The translations under genes were made by a program, and so were the position numbers. Below are positions 6,541-11,448 of a stretch of DNA of 11,448 nt, in pieces. A model generated the notes under the pieces. The model did no database searches, was not told where the DNA came from, and saw only the letters and a program-made list of their open reading frames with translations. Origin of the DNA: Neisseria sicca 4320 (GTDB taxonomy: Bacteria > Pseudomonadota > Gammaproteobacteria > Burkholderiales > Neisseriaceae); contig NZ_AEPF01000122.1 in NCBI RefSeq assembly GCF_000193735.1, positions 1 to 11,448 of the forward strand. Reading direction: 5' to 3'. Within the stretch, counting starts at the first letter, position 1. Every line of letters begins with the position of its first letter.

Positions 6541-7077
6541 ATGGCAGCGTTGAAATTCACAATCGAGCAAATCGTATGGCAGGAAGTGCCGGGCGAAGTG
6601 TCGCTGGCGTTTCTGTTTTCAGGCTGCCCGCTGCGCTGCAAGGGCTGCCATAGTGCCGATGCGTGGAAAGAGGGTGTCGGCACGGAATTGACCGGGGATT
6701 ATTTGAGAGGTCGTCTGAAACGCTATCGCGGGCTGATTAGCTGCGTGTTATTTATGGGCGGGGAATGGCAGCCGGAAGCCTTGCAGAAAATTTTGGGCAT
6801 CGTGACGCAGGCGGGTTTGAAAGCCTGTTTGTACACCGGTCTGGAGCGTAAGGAGCTGGAGGCGGTTTCAGACGGCATCCTGCCTTATCTGACGTATCTG
6901 AAAACCGGCCGTTGGCAAATGGAGCTGGGCGGCTTGGACAGCCCGACAACCAATCAGAAGTTTATCGATTTGCGCACGGGCGAGGTATTGAACCGCTTGT
7001 TTATCAAAGACAAACCCGCGCCCAAAATCATCCCGATTACGACTCAGCCGCAGGCGGCCGCTTTTCAGACGGCCTGA
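6541..7077 (+). CDS. nrdG: Anaerobic ribonucleotide reductase activating protein (radical SAM)
   Basis: NrdG is the cytoplasmic radical-SAM partner of NrdD. Its [4Fe-4S] cluster cleaves S-adenosylmethionine to generate the glycyl radical on NrdD under anaerobic conditions. The start at ATG 6541 gives 178 residues. An in-frame TTG at 6487 would run through NrdR box 2 and adds no conserved sequence. The cluster motif GCPLRCKGCH provides Cys29, Cys33 and Cys36 (CxxxCxxC), followed by a glycine-rich FMGGEW segment typical of the family. No strong Shine-Dalgarno precedes the ATG. It is the first gene of an operon with nrdD, 34 bases downstream, under the paired NrdR boxes. Oddly, the gene carries three uptake sequences of three dialects, one overlapping its stop codon. 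Confidence 0.9.
   Translation: MAALKFTIEQIVWQEVPGEVSLAFLFSGCPLRCKGCHSADAWKEGVGTELTGDYLRGRLKRYRGLISCVLFMGGEWQPEALQKILGIVTQAGLKACLYTGLERKELEAVSDGILPYLTYLKTGRWQMELGGLDSPTTNQKFIDLRTGEVLNRLFIKDKPAPKIIPITTQPQAAAFQTA
6708..6719 (+). repeat. DNA uptake sequence AGGTCGTCTGAA within nrdG
   Basis: Exact AG-mucDUS dialect match. In the nrdG frame it encodes GRLK. Confidence 0.9.
6867..6878 (-). repeat. DNA uptake sequence ATGCCGTCTGAA within nrdG (other dialect)
   Basis: The + strand reads TTCAGACGGCAT, the exact complement of the AT-DUS dialect used by N. meningitidis and N. gonorrhoeae. It differs from the AGGTCG form that dominates this window. Confidence 0.85.
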
Positions 7078-7085
7078 GGCTTTTT
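7048..7085 (+). terminator. Possible attenuator hairpin between nrdG and nrdD
   Basis: CCGCAGGC (7048-7055) pairs with GCCTGAGG (7072-7079) at 7 of 8 positions around a 16-base loop and is followed by CTTTTT. It overlaps the end of nrdG and the AG-DUS. A partial terminator here could lower nrdD relative to nrdG. The stem is short, so the call is tentative. Confidence 0.35.
7064..7075 (-). repeat. DNA uptake sequence AGGCCGTCTGAA at nrdG stop codon
   Basis: The + strand TTCAGACGGCCT is the exact complement of the AG-DUS dialect. Its last base is the T of the nrdG TGA stop (7075-7077). Confidence 0.85.
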
Positions 7086-7111
7086 ATCCAACCCACACAG
7101 GAGGACTTAAC

Positions 7112-8893
7112 ATGATTCGGCTGCATCCCGAACAGTTAAACGGCAAACTGCGATTCATGCACGACTACATCAGCGCGCAAAATGCGGCAGACGGCTCGAA
7201 AATGGACGCCAACGCCAACGTTACCCAGAAAAATATCGCCACGATGGAAGCGGAAATCATGAAAGACTTTTTCGTGCAGATTAACCGCGCCCAAGTGTCG
7301 CGCAAAATCGCCGAAATTTTCGACCAATCCGTTGCCGACGAATACATCCGCCAGATTGAGGCGCACGAGATTTATGTGCACGACGAAACCAGCCTCAAGC
7401 CTTATTGTGTGTCGGTTACGCTGTATCCCTTCCTGCTCGACGGGTTAAGCAAACTCGGAGGCGAATCTAAGGCGCCGCAGCATCTGGCTTCGTTTTGCGG
7501 CTCGTTTATCAACCTGGTGTTTGCCATCAGCGCGCAGTTTGCCGGCGCGGTGGCGACGGTGGAATTTCTGACCTATTTCGACTACTTCGCCCGCAAAGAC
7601 TACGGCGATGATTATTTGGAAACCCACGGCAAAGAAATCGCCAACCACATGCAGCAGGTAGTGTACAGCATCAACCAGCCCGCCGCCGCGCGCGGCTATC
7701 AGAGCGTATTCTGGAATATTTCTGTTTACGATCAATACTATTTCGATGCGATGTTCGGCGATTTCGTCTTTCCCGATTTCAGCAAACCGATCTGGGCGAG
7801 CGTGGCGAAGCTGCAAAACTTCTTCCTCAAATGGTTCAATCAGGAACGCACCAAAGCCGTTTTGACCTTCCCCGTCGTGACCGCTGCGATGCTGACCGAC
7901 GGAGGCAAATGCAAAGACACCGTGTTCGCCGACGAAATGGCGAAAGAGTTGGCGGAAGGCAATTCCTTCTTTGTCTATCTTTCCGACAATCCCGACTCCT
8001 TGGCTTCCTGCTGCCGTCTGCGCAATGCCATCGAAGACCGCACCTTCAGCTACACACTTGGTGCGGGCGGCGTGGCGACCGGTTCCATCAACGTCATCAC
8101 CATCAACATGAACCGATTGGAACAAGACGGGCGCGACCTTGCCGCCGAAGTGGGTAAAATCCACAAATACCAATACGCCTACCGCAAACTGATGGAAGAA
8201 TACCAAGCCGCCGGAATGCTGCCCGTTTATGATGCAGGCTTCATTACGTTGGACAAACAGTTCCTCACCATCGGCATCAACGGCATGGCGGAAGCCGCCG
8301 AATCGCAAGGCATCAAAGTCGGCTACAATGACGATTACATCAACTTCGTCCAAGGTCGTCTGAAAACCATATTCGAAGCCAACCAAGCCGCCAGCAAACA
8401 CTACGGCGTGAAGTTCAACACCGAGTTTGTTCCCGCCGAAAACCTCGGCGTGAAAAACGCTAAATGGGACAAGGCCGACGGCTACAAAGTCAGCCGCGAA
8501 TGCTACAACTCCTATTTCTACGTCGTCGAAGACGAAGAAATCAACGCGCTCGACAAATTCCTGCTGCACGGCAAAGAACTGGTGGACTGGCTCGACGGAG
8601 GCTCCGCGCTGCACCTGAACCTCGACGAAGCCCTGCCCGAATCCGGCTACCGCTCACTCTTGGACATCGCCGCGCAAACCGGCTGCAACTACTTCTGCGT
8701 GAACGTGCGCATCACCATCTGCAACGAATGCGGCCACATCGACAAACGCACCCTGCACGCCTGTTCCGCCTGCGGTTCGCACGACATCGATTACGGCACC
8801 CGCGTCATCGGCTATTTGAAGCGCGTATCCGCCTTCAGTAGCGGTCGTCGTAAAGAACACGCGCTACGGCATTACCACCGCAAGGCGGCTTGA
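7112..8893 (+). CDS. nrdD: Anaerobic (class III) ribonucleoside-triphosphate reductase
   Basis: NrdD reduces ribonucleoside triphosphates to deoxyribonucleotides without oxygen, using a glycyl radical installed by NrdG. ATG 7112 follows AGGAGG (7099-7104) at 7 bases; the product is 593 residues. There is no N-terminal ATP-cone: E. coli NrdD is about 710 residues and has one, so ATP-cone-mediated dATP control is probably absent. Visible elements are Cys99 (KPYCVS), the pair Cys300-Cys301 (SCCRLRN), a C-terminal zinc site (Cys537, Cys540, Cys551, Cys554) and the glycyl-radical motif RVIGY with candidate Gly567, 26 residues from the end. The layout resembles the class III enzyme from Neisseria bacilliformis, reported to use thioredoxin rather than formate as reductant; applying that here is inference. 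An uptake sequence lies inside the gene, encoding GRLK. Confidence 0.93.
   Translation: MIRLHPEQLNGKLRFMHDYISAQNAADGSKMDANANVTQKNIATMEAEIMKDFFVQINRAQVSRKIAEIFDQSVADEYIRQIEAHEIYVHDETSLKPYCVSVTLYPFLLDGLSKLGGESKAPQHLASFCGSFINLVFAISAQFAGAVATVEFLTYFDYFARKDYGDDYLETHGKEIANHMQQVVYSINQPAAARGYQSVFWNISVYDQYYFDAMFGDFVFPDFSKPIWASVAKLQNFFLKWFNQERTKAVLTFPVVTAAMLTDGGKCKDTVFADEMAKELAEGNSFFVYLSDNPDSLASCCRLRNAIEDRTFSYTLGAGGVATGSINVITINMNRLEQDGRDLAAEVGKIHKYQYAYRKLMEEYQAAGMLPVYDAGFITLDKQFLTIGINGMAEAAESQGIKVGYNDDYINFVQGRLKTIFEANQAASKHYGVKFNTEFVPAENLGVKNAKWDKADGYKVSRECYNSYFYVVEDEEINALDKFLLHGKELVDWLDGGSALHLNLDEALPESGYRSLLDIAAQTGCNYFCVNVRITICNECGHIDKRTLHACSACGSHDIDYGTRVIGYLKRVSAFSSGRRKEHALRHYHRKAA
8353..8364 (+). repeat. 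DNA uptake sequence within nrdD
   Basis: Exact AGGTCGTCTGAA. It is read in frame as part of QGRLK, the same codon phase as the copy in nrdG. Confidence 0.9.
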
Positions 8894-8908
8894 TGGTATT
8901 CAATAGAT

Positions 8909-8951
8909 AAAGGTCGTCTGAAACTTGGGTTTCAAGTTTCAGACGACCTTT
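8909..8951 (+). terminator. Uptake-sequence hairpin terminator after nrdD
   Basis: Uptake sequences at 8911-8922 and, inverted, 8938-8949 lie within a perfect 19-bp stem (8909-8927 with 8933-8951) with the 5-base loop GGTTT, 15 bases after the nrdD stop. The right arm ends in a CTTTT run. Confidence 0.88.
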
Positions 8952-9005
8952 TGGGTTTTGTTTATGACTTTATTCGGGATGAACGAGTTTGAAGCCGAGA
9001 ATAAG

Positions 9006-9038
9006 AAAAACGACCGATACGCTGTACCGGTCGTTTTT
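9006..9038. terminator. Bidirectional hairpin terminator
   Basis: AAAAACGACCG (9006-9016) pairs perfectly with CGGTCGTTTTT (9028-9038). The loop can pair further (TAC with GTA). A/T runs on both sides suit termination in both directions. It lies 16 bases past the stop of the minus-strand gene and backs up the nrdD terminator. Confidence 0.8.
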
Positions 9039-9054
9039 ACGAATACCTGCTAAA

Positions 9055-9303
9055 TTAGAACCAAGCTTTGATCAAAGCGGCAGTACCTGCGATACCGCCG
9101 ATCAGACCGACCGCACCGGCAGCAGTACCCATAGCACCGTTGATTTGGTCTCGTTTGTTGGCGCGTTTTTCACGTTCCAGTGCCGGCTCTTCAGAAACGT
9201 TTGCGCGTTGACGGCGGTGTTGTTCCGGTTCCGCACGGGAGAGTTGGGCAGAGGAGCGGTTACTTCCTGTTTTGAGGGCAGCAGAGTCCTTACCGACAGT
9301 CAA
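9055..9303 (-). CDS. Small basic protein with glycine-rich membrane tail (TTG start)
   Basis: The 82-residue frame starts at TTG (9303-9301); an in-frame stop lies only 18 bases upstream of it, and no ATG or GTG start lies between. Residues about 14-53 are polar and strongly basic (EREKRANKRDQ). Residues about 56-79 form a Gly/Ala-rich hydrophobic helix (MGTAAGAVGLIGGIAGTAAL), ending WF at the C-terminus, so it resembles a tail-anchored membrane protein. A TTGACA -35 element, an AGG shortly before the TTG and a strong terminator just after the stop all support a real single-gene unit. I do not recognise the family. The main doubts are the TTG start and the low-complexity composition. Confidence 0.62.
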   Translation of the reverse strand: MTVGKDSAALKTGSNRSSAQLSRAEPEQHRRQRANVSEEPALEREKRANKRDQINGAMGTAAGAVGLIGGIAGTAALIKAWF

Positions 9304-9324
9304 ATCGCCTACGGAGCTTCTTTA

Positions 9325-9354
9325 AAATTAACTGTGTAAGTAATTAAGTGTCAA
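9325..9354 (-). promoter_or_regulatory. Promoter of the small minus-strand gene
   Basis: Read on the minus strand, a perfect TTGACA (9354-9349) is followed after 18 bases by TAATTT (9330-9325). A transcript would begin about 15 bases before the TTG start, leaving just enough leader for the AGG ribosome site. Confidence 0.55.
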
Positions 9355-9355
9355 T

Positions 9356-9377
9356 AAGGCTTGCATGCAAAGGCTTG
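9356..9377. repeat. Palindrome flanked by direct repeats, possible operator
   Basis: The perfect palindrome TTGCATGCAA (9361-9370) overlaps two direct copies of AAGGCTTG (9356-9363 and 9370-9377), immediately upstream of the TTGACA element on the minus strand. The position suits an activator or repressor site; no regulator can be named. Confidence 0.35.
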
Positions 9378-9506
9378 TATCGTTTAGTCGAGTCATATTT
9401 CATAGACAAAAAGAAATTGTCGCAGCAATTAAGACAACCTAAAATAAAAATATAATTAAGCCGGAAGGCAGGTAGGCTGCCCATAGCTAAGATTTCTTCG
9501 AACCGT

Positions 9507-10379
9507 TTAATCTATACCGCCGAATTTGCCGCTTTTGAAATCGCTGATGGCTTGACGGATTTCTTCGGTGGTATTCATCACAAACGGACCATAGCCGACG
9601 ACGGGTTCGTCAATCGGGATGCCGGAGAGTAAAAGGATTTTGACTTCTTCGCTGCCGGCTTCTATATGCACGTTGCTGCCGTTTCGTTCAAAGCAGACCA
9701 GCTCTCCTGCGCCCGCCTGCTCTTTGCCGTTTAGGGTAACGTCGCCCCGTAGGACGACCATAGACAGGTTGTGGGTTTCGGGTATTTCCAATACGGCTTT
9801 TTTATCGGCATTCAAAATGATGTCCCAAACATTCATTTCGGTGAAGGTGTCGGCTGCGCCTTTTACGCCTTTATATTCTCCTGCAATCAGCCGCAGGCAG
9901 CCTGCTTCGTCAGGGAACTCGACGACGGGAATGTCGGCTTTGGCAAGATGCTGATAGCGCGGCGGCGTGTTTTTGTCTTTGGCGGGCAGGTTGACCCAAA
10001 GTTGGACTATTTCAAGAAGTCCGCCTTTTTTGCTGAAGTTTTCGGAGTGGAATTCTTCATGGATGATGCCCGAGCCTGCGGTCATCCATTGCACGTCGCC
10101 TTCGTAAATGATGCCGCCTCCGCCGCTAGAGTCGCGGTGTGCCACTTCGCCGTGGTAGGCGATGGTAACGGTTTCAAAGCCTTTGTGCGGGTGTTGCCCG
10201 ACACCGCGCGGGCTGCGGGTTTCGTTGGGGGCAAACTCATGCGGTGCGGCGTAGTCGAGCATCAGGAAGGGATTGGTGCCGCGGTCGTCGCCCATGTGGG
10301 AGAACAGGGGTTGGACGAGGAATCCGTCGCCGACCCAGTGTTGGCTGTCGGCACGGTAGATTTGTTTGACGTTGCGCAT
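9507..10379 (-). CDS. Pirin family (bicupin) protein
   Basis: The start ATG at 10379 is preceded by AAGGA (10392-10388) at 8 bases and gives 290 residues; a longer frame to 10436 would run through the uptake-sequence hairpin and adds no pirin sequence. The N-terminal cupin has the family signature GQHPHKGFET and later GSGIIHEEFH, so the metal ligands should be His63, His65, His107 and Glu109, as in human pirin and E. coli YhhW. A second cupin-like half follows (about residues 170-270). Bacterial pirins are cytoplasmic iron proteins. Some have quercetin 2,3-dioxygenase activity in vitro and others interact with metabolic enzymes; the role here cannot be fixed. It diverges from a decayed HxlR regulator and has its own promoter with a candidate operator. 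Confidence 0.92.
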   Translation of the reverse strand: MRNVKQIYRADSQHWVGDGFLVQPLFSHMGDDRGTNPFLMLDYAAPHEFAPNETRSPRGVGQHPHKGFETVTIAYHGEVAHRDSSGGGGIIYEGDVQWMTAGSGIIHEEFHSENFSKKGGLLEIVQLWVNLPAKDKNTPPRYQHLAKADIPVVEFPDEAGCLRLIAGEYKGVKGAADTFTEMNVWDIILNADKKAVLEIPETHNLSMVVLRGDVTLNGKEQAGAGELVCFERNGSNVHIEAGSEEVKILLLSGIPIDEPVVGYGPFVMNTTEEIRQAISDFKSGKFGGID

Positions 10380-10398
10380 GATGAGGTTCCTTCTTGTG

Positions 10399-10427
10399 GG
10401 GTCGTCTGAAACCTTTTCAGACGATCT
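10399..10427. repeat. Imperfect inverted uptake-sequence pair upstream of pirin
   Basis: GGGTCGTCTGAA (10399-10410) and TTCAGACGATCT (10416-10427) each differ from the standard uptake sequence by one base and can form a hairpin in the pirin leader. Unlike the other pairs it lies in a 5' untranslated region. Confidence 0.7.
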
Positions 10428-10477
10428 TTGTGTCATGAAATCAATAATGTCGTGGTTGCCATGCTTGTGTTGTATGT

Positions 10478-10505
10478 ATTATATGGGGTACAAACTTATT
10501 CACAA
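10478..10505 (-). promoter_or_regulatory. Pirin promoter
   Basis: On the minus strand, TTGTGA (10505-10500) and a perfect TATAAT (10483-10478) are separated by 16 bases. Transcription would run through the uptake-sequence hairpin into pirin with a leader of roughly 90 bases. Confidence 0.6.
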
Positions 10506-10509
10506 GTAC
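10488..10509. promoter_or_regulatory. GTAC-flanked candidate operator over the pirin promoter
   Basis: GTAC occurs at 10488-10491 and 10506-10509, with ACTT (10494-10497) and AAGT (10504-10507) forming a second, overlapping inverted pair. The element covers the -35 and spacer of the pirin promoter. HxlR-type regulators bind such imperfect palindromes near divergent targets; the match to this regulator is inference. Confidence 0.35.
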
Positions 10510-10528
10510 GCACAATTTTTATACTGTC

Positions 10529-10761
10529 ATTAAGAGGTCAATGATGGCGGAAACGGAACTGACATGTTGACGTTGCAGCTTCGCGAGTTGGAGAACGACG
10601 GCATTGTCCATCGCGAAGTGTATCCGCAGGTTCCGCCGAAGGTGGGGTATTCGTTGACGGCGTTCGGGCAGACATTGATGCCCGTTATCGAGACGATGCA
10701 CCGCTGGGGCGAGCAATATGCCGCAGAATGTGTGAAACACAGAAAGCAGCTGCAAGATTAA
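10529..10761 (+). pseudogene. Decayed HxlR-family transcriptional regulator
   Basis: HxlR proteins are winged-helix regulators of about 100-130 residues, often redox or aldehyde responsive. Only the C-terminal part is intact: from ATG 10564 the frame encodes MLTLQLRELENDGIVHREVY, PPKVGYSL and MHRWGEQY, clear HxlR signatures, ending at TAA 10759-10761. The upstream piece continues in another frame (IKRSMMAETELT, 10529-10564, then TGA), which resembles the preceding part of the helix-turn-helix. This suggests a one-base frameshift near 10556-10564 on top of loss of the N-terminal third. Sequence before 10529 is promoter DNA for pirin, not HxlR coding sequence. If translated from 10564, a 65-residue fragment lacking most of the DNA-binding domain would result. 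No convincing Shine-Dalgarno precedes that ATG. Confidence 0.72.
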
Positions 10762-10764
10762 GCA

Positions 10765-10815
10765 GCTTTCAGACGACTTTTAGTCCGTCCGATCAGGACA
10801 AGGTCGTCTGAAAGC
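10765..10815. repeat. Inverted uptake-sequence pair after the HxlR remnant
   Basis: GCTTTCAGACGAC (10765-10777) pairs perfectly with GTCGTCTGAAAGC (10803-10815); an inner stem GTCC/GGAC (10787-10790 with 10796-10799) extends the structure. The right copy (10801-10812) is an exact AGGTCGTCTGAA; the left differs by one base. No T run follows, so terminator strength is doubtful. Confidence 0.7.
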
Positions 10816-10842
10816 GACATATATCATGTTGTTCTTTTGTTT

Positions 10843-10848
10843 TATAAT
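10843..10848 (+). promoter_or_regulatory. -10 element for the DUF4189-like gene
   Basis: A perfect TATAAT lies about 35-40 bases before the gene start, with no good -35 hexamer at the standard distance. It may be a weak or activator-dependent promoter. Confidence 0.45.
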
Positions 10849-10886
10849 GACAATAGCCGATATAAATAAGGTAATCAGGGATGAAT

Positions 10887-11372
10887 ATGAAAAAAACAGT
10901 TATTGCATTGCTTCTTGCCGTATGTGCAGGTACTGCGGGGGCGGCGGATACTTATGGCTACTTGGTCATGTGGCAGAATCCTGCGGATGGCGGCAGTGCC
11001 GTACAACTCAAAACAACCAAAGAAAATGCTTCGCAACTGGAAGCAAATGCCGAATTGGAGGCTTTCTGCCGCGCACAAGATACACTTTCGGGCGTGCAGC
11101 AGGGGCAGGCGACGGGGTGTAAGTCGGTTATTCCGCTTCACAATACCTGTATCGCGCTCGCTTATCCGAAATCGCAAGGCGGTCTGACGGCGGAAAATGT
11201 GGTTGCCATTACTTCTCCGCGTTTTAAAAGCGTCCATCAGACTGCGTTGAACCAATGTATTAAAAAATATGGGACGCAAGGTCGATGTGGTTTGGAAATT
11301 GCGTATTGTACGTCCGCTGATTTATATGGCGGTCAGGTCAAGGCGTTCTGGGACCGCTTGAGACCGTTTTAA
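10887..11372 (+). CDS. Secreted cysteine-rich DUF4189-like protein
   Basis: The start at ATG 10887 is spaced 6 bases from AGGG (10877-10880); the in-frame ATG at 10881 would adjoin that site but could use AAGG at 10868-10871. The product is about 161 residues. A typical Sec signal peptide (MKKTVIALLLAVCAGTAGAA) with an AxA cleavage site near residue 20 predicts a periplasmic or secreted protein. The mature part has six cysteines (in FCRA, GCKS, TCIA, QCIK, RCGL and YCTS contexts), enough for three disulfides, and the NTCIALAYPK segment recalls DUF4189 proteins. Function unknown. It is flanked by uptake sequences on both sides and is probably monocistronic. Confidence 0.78.
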   Translation: MKKTVIALLLAVCAGTAGAADTYGYLVMWQNPADGGSAVQLKTTKENASQLEANAELEAFCRAQDTLSGVQQGQATGCKSVIPLHNTCIALAYPKSQGGLTAENVVAITSPRFKSVHQTALNQCIKKYGTQGRCGLEIAYCTSADLYGGQVKAFWDRLRPF

Positions 11373-11415
11373 ATCATTGAGTTGATTTTATGGCATAGCC
11401 ATTTAAGACAAAAAA

Positions 11416-11427
11416 AGGTCGTCTGAA
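11416..11427 (+). repeat. DNA uptake sequence near the right edge
   Basis: Exact AGGTCGTCTGAA after an A run, 44 bases past the preceding stop codon. A partner copy completing a terminator hairpin may lie beyond the window. A short hairpin ATGGC-ATA-GCCAT (11390-11402) precedes it. Confidence 0.85.
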
Positions 11428-11448
11428 AATCGGATTCCGTTACTTCGA

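Noticed and set aside
7445..8614. 389-residue minus-strand frame opposite nrdD
   Set aside because: Antisense shadow of a GC-rich conserved gene; Val/Phe/Gly-rich low-complexity translation without a recognisable domain.
9467..9481. GGCAG-GTAGG-CTGCC hairpin as pirin terminator
   Set aside because: Only a 5-bp stem and no immediate T run on the minus strand; too weak to call.
10881..11187. Alternative frames overlapping the DUF4189-like gene (10903-11187 and minus 10875-11279)
   Set aside because: They lack signal peptide or family signatures; the 10887-11372 frame has a signal peptide and ribosome site.

Overview
The window looks like a piece of a commensal Neisseria chromosome. The main evidence is the DNA uptake sequence AGGTCGTCTGAA, the 12-mer dialect known from the mucosa/sicca/subflava-type neisseriae. 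It occurs repeatedly from about 6,100 to the right end, often as inverted pairs forming hairpins behind genes. The species assignment is inference.

Left part (1 to about 6,100): an accessory block read entirely on the + strand. The first ~2.9 kb is strikingly AT-rich. It holds the 3' end of an unrecognised gene, a tiny ORF interrupted by an in-frame TAG, a 34-residue membrane peptide, a two-helix membrane protein whose frame is broken at a run of six T, and the 5' third of a 1577-residue RTX lipase-like protein. That protein has an N-terminal alpha/beta-hydrolase (GHSLGG), five blocks of RTX calcium-binding repeats, two cadherin-like domains and two related C-terminal modules. Base composition switches abruptly to GC-rich, Neisseria-like DNA inside the first RTX block (about 2,930-2,960). 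The gene therefore looks like a chimera of an imported catalytic module and a resident RTX secretion scaffold. The small AT-rich genes packed in front of it may be partners or immunity factors; this is inference.

Middle part (6,100 to 8,950): after an uptake-sequence terminator and a gene-free stretch comes the anaerobic ribonucleotide reductase operon nrdG-nrdD. It is preceded by two NrdR-box-like palindromes 32 bp apart. NrdG carries the radical-SAM CxxxCxxC motif. NrdD carries the C-terminal zinc cysteines and the glycyl-radical RVIGY motif, has no ATP-cone, and resembles the thioredoxin-dependent class III enzyme described from Neisseria bacilliformis. NrdG delivers the radical and NrdD makes dNTPs without oxygen.

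Right part (8,950 to 11,448): a small minus-strand gene for a basic protein with a glycine-rich membrane tail, a minus-strand pirin gene, a decayed HxlR-type regulator facing away from pirin, and a secreted cysteine-rich DUF4189-like protein. The pirin promoter region contains a GTAC-flanked element that could be the operator of the now broken regulator.
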